Source: Laguncularia racemosa (taxonomy: Eukaryota > Streptophyta > Magnoliopsida > Myrtales > Combretaceae). Taken from it: a stretch of DNA of 64,000 nt. The stretch's first letter is position 1; the number at the start of each line of letters is the position of its first letter. Below, piece after piece: positions 45,227 to 57,243 of the stretch. A model generated the notes under the pieces. That model was not told the DNA's origin. It worked only from the letters and a program-made list of their open reading frames with translations, and made no database searches. The position numbers were made by a program, and so were the translations under genes. The stretch lies in contig JBBMOL010000224.1 in NCBI GenBank assembly GCA_037954665.1, positions 771,112-835,111 on the forward strand, given 5' to 3'.

Positions 45227-46555
45227 TGATCGTTGCCAACCGTAGTTTTAATATTTATAATGCCTGTTCCTAATTCTAACTACGTTGCAATAGGCAAGTG
45301 TACCTACCATGGACGTAATATAGTGTTAAGTACAGGGTCGTCCCTCAGAGAGAAGGTTACTAATTACTAGTACTAGCTATTTCCCTATTATCTAACCGTT
45401 AAATTAAGATGAGGTGTATAAAAAATGAAAGTAGTCAACAATCTAAAATTTAAACTAAAGCTACTTTAACAACACAAGATTCAATTCTATAACAAAACAA
45501 CCTAGATCTCATTATATACCTATATTGTCACATAAATCATTAGAAGCTAAGGATTAATGTTTCTAAGTTCTTAAGCTGTTAAATTCCAAGAAGCAAGATA
45601 ATTACTTTCTCAAGTAAATTACTTATCTAATCCTAGATTTATCAATTAGGATCTCTCCTCAATTAATAGCAATCTAGATTTGCATGAAGCATAAGAACTC
45701 GATTCGAATGAATGTTCAACAAAAGATTTTCGATATTCTATCTCTAGAAACACAAGCAAATCTCATCCAAACATAAATCTGATCATAAAAGCGATTTCTC
45801 AATCAACTCAAATGATATTAAGCATAAACTTATATTCTGGAAATATGAATCTAAGATAATTCTGCAGCACATGTAATGGAACAAAAGAACATCAATAAAA
45901 CATCAATTAAATCATATCTTCATCATACGACAAAATAGTTCAAATGAGATCTAAGTCTAGGTTTACTCTTCCATAGACTTAACAATGAAAGAACAAATAC
46001 ATGAAGAGAAACTAAAGTTCATGATTATAACCCGGATAGATTGAATCTTGAATGCTTTGCTTGGATCTCCTTGGATTGTTGAGTAGAAAACTAAAGAAAG
46101 AGAGAAAAATGAAGAGAAGTGTATTATAAAACCCTAGGTCTGCTGTCTTTTTTTTTTCTCTCTCTCATTTTCGTCTTATATATATGTGCTAGCATTGGAG
46201 GAGAGAGAAATGTTAGAGAAAGTATGTCGGGGCTCCATACGCCCTCTGCCACACCCCCATGGTAAGGGGCGTGATAGCTTTTGTTCCTGATTTCTCTTCC
46301 ATACGCCCTTGATATGGGGGCGTTGTGGTGGTCTGCTGTTCATATGCCCCCTGATATGGGGGCATGGCAGGCAGAGGAGATGCTCTTCTTCCTTTCTCTT
46401 TGTTGTTTTCTTCTCAATTTCTTTCAATGATCTTCATTACACCTGAAAGCAACATATTCTTTGATTAAGCATCAAATTCGAATGATTTTTTATTAATTAT
46501 CAACTTAAGAGAACTTAAAATCTTCTTTGAATTTAGAGTATTATGGTGATTATCA
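45227..46555 (-). repeat. element G 5' LTR
   Basis: 1329 bp, + strand TGATCGTTGCCAACC to GGTGATTATCA. Same layout as the 3' LTR, including the three inverted repeats (46235-46375). Confidence 0.93.
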
Positions 46556-47330
46556 AAGACCGGCATCTTGAAGACCATTTCTTTTATTCATTTACTCTTT
46601 TATGAATTATTTTGGTTGTATTTTGGTTTTGGGACGCTTTTATTTCCTTGTAATTTGCATTTAGGGTTAGCTACCTTAAAAGTGACAAACTTGTAATTTT
46701 GAGCACTTTTTAACCCTAGGAGTAGCAAGTATAAATACTTGCTTAAGAGAGAGTTTGAGGAGGCTTATTTTTGCAGATTAAACACTACCTTTCATGTGAG
46801 AATTAGGGTTCCTAATTGTCATCTAAACTCTTATTAATTTCAATCTCAAGAGTTGAAATTGTGGCAAGTGCAACATCTTGAAATTGTGAGTTATATCAGT
46901 TTCATTTTATTGTGATTTCTTTTCTTCTCTAGTGTGTCATATCTAGTGTTGAATTGAGATAGTTCTTGGTCAGAAATACATCTTATTGTTCACAAAATAT
47001 TGTGTTTATTTGAAGTACTTAGCAATTGGATTCGGATCATCATTGAAAAATCCACTTGAAAACGTGTTCTTCTCTATTGGAAAGGAATTCTTATAATTGA
47101 GGTTTTCTTTTGAATTTGTGGATTTTTTGCGTGGATTATATGAGATTAGAGTGTTGTTAGAAGATATTATCATTGTGGTTTTATAATTATATCATTGGAT
47201 ATTTGGATTTCATCATATCTTCATTAAGGTTCACGTGAAAATTGCCCTTTGTAGATCCGATTTTGCCTTGACTTGAGATGGTTTTTCTTAAGTCCTTTGA
47301 TTGTGCTTCTAAGTGGATTTAGGCACATCA
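46556..47330 (+). repeat. element F2 3' LTR, right part
   Basis: Remainder of the 3' LTR from AAGACCGGCATC to GGCACATCA, including the TATA region near 46730. With the left part minus the duplicated AAGAC it totals 1040 bp, the same as the 5' LTR. Confidence 0.93.
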
Positions 47331-48490
47331 CTAAACTAACTCAAAAGGACGTAAAGTTTGAGTGGCATGATGATTGTGAAAGAAGTTTTCAGGAGTTAAA
47401 GTGACAGCTAATCTTAACTCCTATTTTGACCTTACCTGACTGAAAAGAACCCTTTTGTGTTTATAATGATGCCTTGTAGAATCAATTGGGTTCACAATCT
47501 AATGCAAAACATGAAAGTTATGGCTTACACTTCAAGACAGTTGAAACTGCATGAGAAGAACTACCTTACTCATGATTTGGAACTAGCTGCAATTATATTT
47601 GCCCTGAAGATATGGAGGCATTACCTATATGGGCAGAAATGCGAAATATATACGGATCACAAAAGCTTAAAGTACTTATTTACTTAAAGGGAGCTCAACA
47701 TGAGATAGAGAAGATGGCTCAAGATCATTAAGGACTATGATCTCAGTATCAACTATCATCTAGGGAAAGCTAATGCCGTAGTTAATGCTTTGTGCTGAAA
47801 TAATCACGACTAGCTGGTAACATTATTAATTGTACAACAACAATTGATAATGGAGTTCGAGAAATTGAGAATTGAGTTTCTATGGCATGAGGAGGAAGCT
47901 TAGATAACCTAAGGGGAATAAAGATGTATCAAGAACTTAAGAAGGGCTATTGGTGGGAAGGCATGAAGAGAGACGTAGCACGATTTGTCTCCTAATGTTC
48001 TATTTGCCGACAAGTTAAAGTTGAACGTCAAAAGCTTAGGGGATTACTATAGCCAATACCAATTATAAAATGGAAGTGGGAATGGATTACCATGGATTTC
48101 ATTATGGCTTTACCAAGAATAAGGGCTGAATATGAAGCCATATGTGTAATTGTAGATCGTCCAACTAAATCTGCTAATTTCTTACTTGTTAATATGACAT
48201 ACTCCTTATATAAATTGGCCGAGATTTATCTCCAAGAAGTTGTAAGACTCTATGGAGTGCTGCTAAGTATAGTATCTGATCAAGATCCACGATTTGTAAC
48301 TAAATTCTAGAGAAGTCTACAACAAGCTCTAGGAACAAAATGACAATTCAGCATAGTATACCATCCTTAAACGGATGGGCAATCTGAGCGAACTATTCAA
48401 ACATTGGAAGATATGTTAAGGACTTATGAATTAGAAATACACTAGATAGAATGATATTCGGCATGAATAGAGTATAATAGCATGATTTTC
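47331..48490 (+). pseudogene. element Z RNase H and integrase
   Basis: RNase H: LTQKDVKFEWHDDCERSFQE, then a frameshift, MAYTSRQLKLHEKNYLTHDL and IYTDHKSLKYLF to about 47687. Integrase: YWWEGMKRDVARFV and CSICRQVKVERQK (zinc-finger half), MDFIMALPRIRAEYEAICVI with the first catalytic Asp at about 48092, VSDQDPRFVTKF with the second (48276-48310), and TDGQSERTIQTLEDMLR containing the catalytic Glu. Many stops. Similarity fades near 48490, before the C-terminal domain. Confidence 0.87.
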
Positions 48491-50699
48491 TTGTGTTTAG
48501 GAGAAGAAAATTATTTCGCGAATCTGCCCAAAGATTACTACAAGTAATTAAAGATGAGAACTCGGTGAGTAGGACTCTATGATATACAGTTATTTTGTAT
48601 GATGTTGATATTTAAATGAATGTATATTTGATTTTGATTATGACAAACTAGGGAATTTAAACACTCCGTTTTGAAAAATGCGAAAAATATATATATGTTA
48701 TGTGCGGGTGTCGAAGTGGGAGTACAAGTGTGACCTAAAATTGCATTATGTGTTAAGTTACTAGTGCGTGATCAATTTGCGTGAGTGTGAAATGGCTGTC
48801 TAGCTTGAAATCAGTGTGATTTACTATGTGTGTTTGTTGAGATATGCTGCCCCGGTGGATGTTTGTGTGTGGTGTGGGCATTGTGGTGGTGTAGGGGAGA
48901 TGGCAAGTGGGTGTATTGAGCGTGAGGGAGTGCATACTTGCGTACAAAAATGTGAGCATATGTTGAAATGTGGTGGGTATGGGAATGGTGTATTGCTAAA
49001 CTACCATTGCTGTTGTTGTTTTAATTGTAGTTGTTGTTGTTGTTGCTATTCCATTCACGATTGTTGCTGTCCCTATTCCAATCGTGATTATTGCTGTTAT
49101 CCTCTTTGCATTGAAATGTGTTCGGTCATGGGAGGGGTGAGCGTATGGGCAGCTTTAGGTGTGATGGTGTGTGTGTGTGTGCTAGGAAATGAACGCACAC
49201 TTGCTGGCCGGGGAGATGAATTGCGCATCTGTTATGCCATCAACTGGTATGTTAGGTGCAAGGGAGAGGGATTCCGGCAAGCCAAAGAAAAGAAGAAAGT
49301 ACACCGGGGGAATAAAATGGTTCCAACAATTCATAATCATATATTGCCACATATACATACATATATATATGTAGAAGGCAAGCAAAAGCTACGCTTGCCT
49401 GACCAAATAAGCTTTATTTATATATATGTATAGAAGTTTAAGGGAGAAGAGCTCGGTGCAAGGACGAGCCTCTAGGTAGCATCCAGGGGAAAACAAATAT
49501 TTGTATTATATATATAATATACTATAGAAAAAAAAAGGGAGAAAAGGAACGACTTTATGGCTAAGGGAAAGAAATATTATATATATAGATTAAAAGGTAT
49601 AAATGTGGTTTATCAATTTCGGATAAAATTTGAAATTTCTTCGAATTGTCTTGTTTGATTTGTAATTTTGAGTATGTCATTTCAAGACTGTAAATACTTG
49701 ATGTTGGCTGTATTTTTGCCATTGATGTAATTATATCTTGTGTGATCGTCTCAAAATAATAAACTAATTATTCCAACCAAAATAAAATTTGACATGCATT
49801 ACACAAGACATCGCATTGTATTGAAGGTCATCACTGCTATAGAGTACATTGAAAGTAATCAAAGGATTACTATTATGCCATGTGAGAACTAAGTGATTAG
49901 GGGATTATCACACCTTGACGGTTTCGGGTTCGGTTTGTCTTCGAGGGTGTTATTGCTCGGTGTGTGAGTGACATTTGAGCTAAATTTATAATATTAATAT
50001 TATATAGTAGTAAGAGATAATACTTAATTCAAGAAATAAGATGAATCTATTAAGTGTGAGACCCAGGCACTAATGCTATGACCTAAATCCCTAACCCAAG
50101 GTCAAGAAAGGCATAAACCTTATACTTCACGCTAGTTACCAGAAGACTGCATGTGATGTTGCATTCATACATTTGTTCATGCATAGCATATGTTTTGAAA
50201 CTTGATTGAAATTGATTGTGTTTGTAAGCAGTATTCAAAGATTGCACTCCTATTTCACTAAGCTATTAGCTCACTCTCCTTCAGATTTTGCCTTGCAAGA
50301 TGTGATTATATAAACTTCCTTAAGGGATGTTGCACCAAGGTATGTGTAATTGTCTCAAAACTCAGGGGATGGGAGTAAGAGAGTGAAATAGCGAGAATAT
50401 TGTACTTAACTTGATTGATTTAGAGACTTAGAGGATTGTAAATATTAAATCTAATCCTAAAGGATTGTATTTATTTTGATTGGGACTTAGATCAGGCCCT
50501 CTCATGAGACATATATGATGTATTTGTTGAATATGAAACAGTTTTTGCTTAAGCTGAAAGAATGCCAAAGGCATTCGTATTGTTAATTATTATGATTTCA
50601 ACAGATAAATAGTATTGATGTGAGATACTTCACGATTACGTAGTTGAGGTTGTGCAGTTGTAACGGGTTGTCACGAATTGAGTACCCATGCGAAGCGTG
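48491..50699. other. unresolved AT-rich region with microsatellites
   Basis: No domain recognised on either strand. It holds TGT-type and TG-type simple repeats (about 49008-49050 and 49160-49185), TA-rich runs (48688-48705, 49345-49375, 49500-49520) and a long ORF (48816-49433) whose Cys runs come from the TGT repeat. Sequence near 49900-49970 (ATTATCACACC, CTTGACGGTTTCGGGTTCGG) looks LTR-like and could be what is left of the Z 3' LTR, but there is no second copy in the window to prove it. Confidence 0.4.
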
Positions 50700-53620
50700 A
50701 TATTTAAAGTGGTAGGAAGCTTTACTGGAATATAAAAAACCCCAAGTAAATAGGAAATCCAGAGTAACTTTTTAATTGTTGAAGCCATGCTCCTTTATTC
50801 GGCTTCTGTAGATGACATTGACATTGTTGCTTGTTTCTTTGTTTTCCATGAAATTAATGATGATCCAAGAAGAATACAATATCCCATGAGTTTCTGATCA
50901 ATAACTTTTGCACGTAGTCTACATCAGAGTATCTAGCAACAGATAATATAGAGATTGCTGCATAAAATAGTCCTTTTATCAAATGTTCACTTTAAGTATA
51001 TTAGAACATGGATAGCTGCTTGGAAGTATGTTGTCCAAGGGTTGTTGATGAATTGGCTTAGTTGCTATACTATAAAGCTTATGTCTAATCTTGTAATCAT
51101 TAAGTATAACAGTCCTCCTACATTTCTCTTATATGTTGTAGGATCTTAGATCAACGAACCTGATTCACGATCAAACTTTAGATGTTGTGGAAAAAGTGTT
51201 ATAGTTGGTTATGCCACTATTAATCCCACATCGTTCAAAACATCTAGTAATAATTTCCTTTGATTAATCATAAATCCATGATCTCTTCTGCAAACTTCAA
51301 TTCCTAGGAAGAGTCTCACTTCACTAAGGTCTTTTATGGTGAATGCATTGTGCAAAGCCACATTCACTTTCTCAATTGCTGGTAATGAATTCCCTACTAT
51401 TAGAACATCATCCACATAAATGACCACTACAAGAAATTCATCCCCTTGATTCCTAATAAACAAATAATAATCATTTGTAGAATGTAGAAAAAACCAAGAG
51501 AAGACATGAATTGAGTAAACTCCTTGTTCCATTGATGTAAAGGTTACTTTAATCCATATAGCAACTGAATCAATTTACAAACTTTGCCTAGTGATGAGAC
51601 CTTATATCCTTCTAGAAGTTCCATATATATTTCTTCTTCTAAGAATCCACACAAAAAATGGATTATTCACATTGAGTTTATGAACATGCTAAGATTGTAC
51701 AACTACTATTGCTAAAACCATTCGAACTGTTGTTAATTTTGAAATAGGAGAAAATGTGTATACATCATCAATTCCTTCTATTTGATTATATCCTTTTGCA
51801 ACTAACCTTGCTTTATAACTTTCTATTGAACCATCAGCTTTATACTTAATTTTATATAACCATTTAGATCCAATAGCTTTCTTTTTTAGTGGTAAATCCA
51901 CTAGTTCCCAAGTTTGATTAGCTTCAACTACTAAGATTTCCATTTCCATAGCTTCTATCCGTTTAGAATCATTCTTAGCTTCTTGATAACTTCATGGTTC
52001 ATGAATGAATAGAAAATTTGCTAATGATGCTATATAATCTTTAAGATATTGGTTTAAATTACTAGAATTAAGAAGTGGATACAGATTATGTGATTCTTCT
52101 GACATAAATGAAGGAATTGATTTTGCACTATGTGCAATATCAACAAGCCATGTTGGAGTTTTCCTATCTCTAGAAGATCTCCTAAGAAAACTAGATAGCA
52201 ATCCATTATTTTGATTTGTAGAATCAAAATGTCTCAATGAAGAAAAAACTGTATCAGAACAATTTTTTTATGGAAATAATGATTTTTAATTGTTTGGGTG
52301 TTCACTTGTAGCATTTTCCTTAAATGGGAAAACATGTTCAATAAAGACAACATTCCTACTTACAAATAAAACTTTATTTGTAAGATCATACAATTTATAT
52401 CCCTTTTGATTGTGTGGATATATTAGAAACACACATCTTTTTCCTTTGGCATCAAACTTGTCTCAAGATCTTTTAACAATAGTGGCATAACATAAGCAAC
52501 ATATTGTTCTAGGATTTGAATATGAAGGTAATTTGTTGAAAAGTACTTGATATGGAGACTTCGAATTGAGTTTGTGTGTAGGCTTTTCATTTATCAAGGA
52601 TGTTGTAGCTAAGATATACTCTCCCTAGAAATGTTTTAATAACTTAGTCTACAATCTAATATCTCTTGTAGTTTCAACTAAATATCTATGTTTTCTTTCC
52701 ACTATATCATTTTGTCGAGGGGTATATGTTGTTGTTCTTTGATGAATTATTCCGTTGTTTTTAAAGAAATTTTGACAATCATAAGAAAGGGATTCACTCC
52801 CATTGTCACTACAAATGAACTTAGGGGTAAGAGAAAAATGCTTTTTAACATAGGCTAAGAAATTAGTTAAAGCAAAAAAAGTTTTATGTTTGTTTTGTAT
52901 CAAAAATGTCAAAGTAACTCTACTCATGTCATTAAATATTCTAAGAAAATATTTTGTACTAGTAAGCGATGGTGTATGATAGGGTCCCCAAAGATCAATG
53001 TGAATAAGATCAAATGCATGATAGGATGTAGATTTACTAAGTAGAAAAGATAAATGATGGGATTTTGATAATCTGTAAGTAGCACAATAGAAATTATTGT
53101 CCTCGACTGATGTCCAACTTAGAATATGTTTCAATTTTGATGTAGAAATATGTCCTAGCCTATTATGTAAGAGCTCTATAAGCATATTATTCAAAGCACT
53201 ATATGATGAGGACATGTTTACAGAGTCTAACCTTAAATCTATGTTCATGAAATAAAGTCCTCATCTAGCACTAGCTTAAGCAATAGTCTTTCTAGTTTTT
53301 TGGTCTTAAAATACACACTATTTTGAATAAAAGGAAACAATAATATTAGTTTGAGATATCAATTTAGTAATTGATAATAAGTTGCATTGGAAATCTGGTA
53401 CAAGAAGAACATTATTAAGTATAAGACGTTTGTCCAAATGAATTCTTTCAATTGTAGTTACTTGCTTTATAGAGCCATTAGGTAGTTTTATATGAATAGG
53501 ATGGCGAAGAAATTCTTATGTGGATAAAATGTTTGGAAAAGAAGTCATATGATCGGAATCTCTTGTATCAACTATCCATTCATGCATCACATTATTGGTT
53601 TGATAAAAAGAAGCTACGAA
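50700..53620 (-). pseudogene. copia pol: protease, integrase, RT, RNase H
   Basis: Protease WIVDTRDSDHMTSF near 53550 (usual DSGAS motif changed). Integrase from 53190: HNRLGHISTSKLKHIL, then DLIHIDLWGPYHTPSLTSTK (first catalytic Asp), FICSDNGSESLS (second), GIIHQRTTTYTPRQNDIVER (catalytic Glu), ending near 52649. Linker with RRSSRDRKTPTWLVDIAHS (52150-52200). RT: KKKAIGSKWLYKIKYKADGS and KARLVAKGYNQ (51780-51870), then VVVIYVDDVLIVGNS with the catalytic YVDD at about 51411-51422. RT end and RNase H follow: GLLYLMITRLDISFIV (51060-51110), SSLISWKTKKQATMSMSSTE near 50800-50860. Frameshifts separate the blocks. Confidence 0.88.
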
Positions 53621-54780
53621 AGAATTAGATATAGCAATGGAAGAATTATAGTTTGTTATCTAACTTGCAAAATTTATAGAGGAGTGATCCAAATTTTCTT
53701 ATGCATTTTTCCTTTTCATCATTCGAAACACTTAATGACATATCTTTGGTATTATTTCATTCTCTTTAGTTTCTAGTTTTCATGTATTCGAGTTTATAGG
53801 AATTTCTAAAGTATTATTTGATTCTTCGACAATGTTTCTAGCAAATCTTAACCCTACACCTTTCTTTTCTTTTGTTCCTTTATACCAATCTAGATACCAA
53901 ATGATTTCAAAGCATAAATCAACTAAATGTCCAAATTTTTTACAATATGAACATATCAACTTATTTATAGGTTTAATCTTCCTATCATTTCTATCACCTT
54001 ATCCGTATTTCTATTGTGATTTAGCAAAACATGTTGATACTTCATCATTTTGAATCAAACTCCCTGATATTTTGTTCTATTTTTGCACATGAAAAATCAA
54101 GTAATATGCTTTGCTTATTGATGGTAAAATCTCCAAAGATAAGATATGCCTCCTTACATTTTTGTATGCTTCATTTAACCCCATAAGAAATTGAAGCAAT
54201 TGGTTTCTATTTTCTATGTTTGCGATCTTTGACACAACATTACAAGAACAATTATTTAGGGCACCATAAACATACTCTAGAAATTGTTCAATTCATCCCA
54301 CAATTTCTTCAGTTTGTTGTAGTACATGGTAATCAAATTATTTCCTTGCATCACATTTATAATCTCATGTTGAAGTTAAAAAAGTAAAGGCCTATTTGTT
54401 TGCCCAAATCTTTCACAAATATCTTTGCAGAGTTCTTTAGCAAAATGAGTGTACATAAAATCTTCTAATAGTTCTTTTGTCATTGAATTAAGGATCTAGC
54501 ACCTTATCATATAATCTCAATGGATCCATCTTTATGCATCAACCAAGTCTTCTGCAGGCTTTGAACATGTTCCTTTAATGAATCCAAGTGTTGATTTAGC
54601 TCCTAGAGCAAGCTTTATTGATCAACTCCATCCCAAGAAATTTGTCCCGTTGAAGACTATGCTTGCAATTACTGATCAAGGCTATTTGAACCAGAAAGAT
54701 AAAGTGGATCTTTGTAAGTACAATTCGTCAGTTGAGTTGACATTCTTGTTTCCTCAAACAAAAATTTGTAGCAAGAATTT
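53621..54780 (-). pseudogene. copia gag
   Basis: N-terminal copia gag motif YKDPLYLSGSNSLDQ near 54700, then ASIVFNGTNFLGWS and SIKLALGAKSTLGFIKG (about 54580-54650). A middle part has DICERFGQTNRPLLF and VMQGNNLITMYYNKLKKLWD (54280-54430). Zinc knuckle CSYCKKFGHLVDLC at about 53912-53953, an intact CX2CX4HX4C. Several stops, for example after NFLGWS. Confidence 0.82.
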
Positions 54781-54826
54781 ATTCGACTTTTTCCAGAAAG
54801 ATTTCTTCAAGATTTTGAAACATCTA

Positions 54827-54838
54827 GCTCAAATACCA
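54827..54838 (-). promoter_or_regulatory. copia primer binding site
   Basis: TGGTATTTGAGC on the - strand, directly against the LTR; resembles the tRNA-iMet complement with two mismatches. Confidence 0.65.
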
Positions 54839-55119
54839 TGTTAACAATCAAAGGATGCAGAACGCCGAATTGGATGAAGCAGTATTCTAGATGAGTAGTA
54901 ATCTACTGAAGTAGAATTCTAGAAATAGATATGTTATACAGGAAATGAGAAAATGGCAATGGTTATTTTAGTTGTGTAACCTTTCCATATATATCTATAC
55001 TAGATGGTGGTATCGTAAATACATGACACAAATTAAAATACTAATCTATTATTATTTTTTATTGTATACCACTGTATTTTGTTATATATTACTGTATGTA
55101 GTTTATTTGACTATTAACA
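54839..55119 (-). repeat. probable copia 5' LTR
   Basis: 281 bp bounded by TGTTAACA and ATTAACA (inverted ends TGTTAA/TTAACA), lying between the primer site and kinase coding sequence. A second copy was not found, so the limits rest on the ends and neighbours. Confidence 0.6.
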
Positions 55120-55120
55120 G

Positions 55121-55998
55121 ATAATCCTAAGAATTGCTCATGGCATGCTTTATTTTCACCAGGATTCTAGAATAAGAATCAATCAAAAAGATATGAAATC
55201 AAGTGATGTTTTGCAAGATGAGGAAATGAACCCCAAGATTTTGGATCTTGGCTTAGCAAGGATATTCGAAAGCAAATAGACTGAGGCAACCACAAAAAGG
55301 GTTATCAGAACCAAGTAAGTACTAATTACCATAACTGTAGTTCTACGTACTTTTTTCATAGTAAGTAATAAGTACCATAACTATAATTTTGCTTGCATTT
55401 TTCATAGAAAAGTATATGGAAAGGATCAATTAACTAATAAAATATTTCAATAATGTAGTGGCTACATGTCTCTAGAGTATGCATTAGATGGATTCTAATC
55501 ATTCAAATTCGATGTTTTCAGCTTTGGAGTTGTCCTTGAGATAATTAGTGGCAAAAGGAATACTGCATTATATCAATCTATAGGAACACTTAACCTCATT
55601 AGTCATATAAGTTATTCATTTAGAAAAACAAACTATCTACCCTAGAAATTTCGTAATACCTGCAAAATTGATATATATATATAAATATGTATATTTACCA
55701 GGCATGGAAAGCTTGGAGTGAGGATAAGGCACTAAACTTATTGGATCATGTGTTGAGCGAAACCTGCAACAATACATGTGAAGTTTTGAAGTGTATGAAT
55801 GTGGCGCTTTTGTGCATTCAAGAAGACCCGGGCGATCGTCCTACAATGTCAAACGTTCTTTTCATGCTTGGAAGTGAAAGTGCATCCCTTCCAGCTGCCA
55901 AAACACTCGGATTTGCGGTCAATAGAAGCCCCTCTACAACAGCATATTCTTCTAGTAAACTAGAAACAATTTGTGAGATGACAATTACAACAGTCTAA
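55121..55998 (+). pseudogene. S-domain receptor-like kinase, 3' exons only
   Basis: C-terminal half of a plant receptor-like Ser/Thr kinase, closest in wording to G-type lectin S-receptor-like kinases. Exon 1 (55121-55314): IAHGMLYFHQDSRIRINQKD, in which the catalytic-loop HRDLK is QKDMK, and MNPKILDLGLARIF with DFG changed to DLG; a TAG stop lies near 55278. Exon 2 (55461-55610): GYMSLEYALDGF, a TAA stop, DVFSFGVVLEIISGKRN. Exon 3 (55702-55998): AWKAWSEDKALNLLD, ALLCIQEDPGDRPTMSNVLF and the tail ending CEMTITTV. Introns 55315-55460 and 55611-55701 keep GT and AG. The upstream exons (receptor, membrane segment, kinase N-lobe) are absent. The retained introns show it came from genomic DNA, not a processed transcript. 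Confidence 0.88.
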
Positions 55999-57243
55999 GG
56001 CCGGTAGAGTAATATAGCTTTTATATGGAGGATTCCATGGAGTAGGATTTTGCACAATCTAATTTGTTTTGTAATTTTAATAAAGAAATCAGGCTCTAAT
56101 TCCTTACTTTTCTCGTAGAGGAAAAATGGAACATATATACGGCAATGCCAATCTCCAAAATTCGAAGTTTCCTCTTTAGTTGAGAAAAAAATAAGGAACG
56201 ACTTGTTGCAGATGCCACAATTTACACGTATATGGGTGCATTTATTTATTTTGTGCAATTGTTTCTATTTCAAATTAAATGGCTATTAGCTGTTGCTCAC
56301 CTACCTCAACTCGTATCACAAGTTCACAGCTCATCTATTAATTGCACAGAAGAGCCAAAACTCATCATTTGACCTATTCAATAAGCATGTTTGATGTCTA
56401 GTTTAAACCCAATTATTGATTAAAAATCCAAAATAGATTGTAAAGTAATTATTATGTCTATTAAAAACAATTACTTATGGAATAAATTTCTTCATAAATT
56501 TAAGTCTACAAAAAAAAATAGTAAAACTCTTAAATATAACAAATTAAAATTACATAAAGGTCATAACTAAAGTAAAGTCTAATGAAACATAATAATGTAA
56601 TCCATCCATTTAGTACATTATATTATTGCAATAAATTGAGTCATGGCTTAATTGGATATTAATACTAGTATCTAAATTCACTAAATCCTCTATTAGCTCT
56701 TTAAGAGAGACCAATAAAGAGTCTACATAGAAATACATTTTTATCATTAATATAAAAGGAATAATGTTGAAAAGACTAATGTATGTAGTTTATTATCTCT
56801 TCATCTTTTTATAACATTTTGATTTCACCAAAAGTTAATGGATGCACTAAATGACCATCTATAAATACAAATTAGTTAACCTAAATTCATCCTAATGTTA
56901 ATCAAACATGATTTTATTTGCATTTAATAAGTTTAAAGAAATCAAGTACTAAAGTTTTGTAAGTGTACAAAGAAGTAAGATCTTGCAAACAAACAAAACT
57001 CAAAGGATTGGAAAATTGGTAATCATATAAAATAAGACCATGAGTTTCAATAAGCAAAATGAATTTCCTATTATAGGCAAACTATCAAAGCCATTAAAAT
57101 TCTACTTTGAAATAGCTTTTTTTTTTTTTGCAATATAAATTAGAAAAGAAGTATAAGAATGGACACTTCATCATCATTTTTTCCATAATCTAAGCTTAAC
57201 TCATCATAACTTGTAAAGTCCTCCATATACTTGTAGTTGAAAA
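55999..57243. other. AT-rich intergenic region
   Basis: Sequence after the kinase stop includes what may be its 3' untranslated part (to about 56100). The rest is AT-rich with a T-run at 57117-57129. I see no gene, terminal repeat or RNA gene. Confidence 0.5.

Larger units (their letters stand above)
39550..46555 (-). mobile_element. element G: gag-only Athila/Tat-like element
   Basis: 7006-bp element on the - strand inside the F2 3' LTR; AAGAC duplication at 39545-39549 and 46556-46560. 5' LTR 45227-46555, tRNA-Asp primer site 45203-45220, gag to protease 42641-44954, 1.8 kb of 3' non-coding sequence, 3' LTR 39550-40870. Like D it lacks RT, RNase H and integrase, but its LTRs and gag are clearly different in sequence, so it is a second TR-GAG-like family. 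The left end has lost TGA of the expected TGATCGTTGCC. The LTRs differ at a few dozen positions by eye, so it is older than D. Confidence 0.92.
35919..47330 (+). mobile_element. element F2: protease-only LTR element nested in Z, carries G
   Basis: 5' LTR 35919-36958, primer site 36965-36976, leader, one coding block 38216-39511, and a 3' LTR split by G into 39280-39549 and 46556-47330. The target duplication CTAAA is exact (35914-35918 and 47331-47335) and the Z frame rejoins across it. Without G it is about 4.4 kb. There is no gag, RT, RNase H or integrase, so it would have to be moved by an autonomous relative, probably a CRM-like element given the protease and LTR tail similarity. Confidence 0.93.
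2112..48490 (+). mobile_element. element Z: decayed Ty3/gypsy host of the nested stack
   Basis: Four separated pieces read in order on the + strand as one old gypsy element: gag (2112-2600), zinc knuckle and protease (25615-26235), protease end to reverse transcriptase (34631-35918), RNase H to integrase (47331-48490). Three insertion blocks (A, E, F2) separate them. The E and F2 junctions have target duplications (TTGAT/TTGAC and CTAAA). The RT segment LTNAPAAFIDLMNRIF with VVVFIDDILIY resembles the Tekay/Del chromovirus branch. No LTR or primer site of its own was found. It is the oldest layer, with stops every few dozen codons. Confidence 0.8.
50700..55119 (-). mobile_element. Ty1/copia element, decayed
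   Basis: Reads right to left: 5' LTR 54839-55119, primer site 54827-54838, gag about 53621-54780, protease near 53560, integrase 52649-53248, RT 50960-51950, RNase H about 50700-50960. The order protease-integrase-RT-RNase H identifies copia rather than gypsy. No 3' LTR was found at the left end, so it is truncated there. Many stops throughout. Confidence 0.87.

Noticed and set aside
48816..49433. 205-codon ORF with cysteine runs
   Set aside because: The Cys runs come from a TGT microsatellite and the rest is low-complexity; there is no domain, no start context and no homologous copy in the window.
54578..54844. 88-codon ORF on the + strand
   Set aside because: The opposite strand encodes copia gag and the primer site here.
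55121..55998. Functional kinase gene
   Set aside because: The catalytic loop is altered, two in-frame stops are present and everything upstream of the C-lobe is missing.
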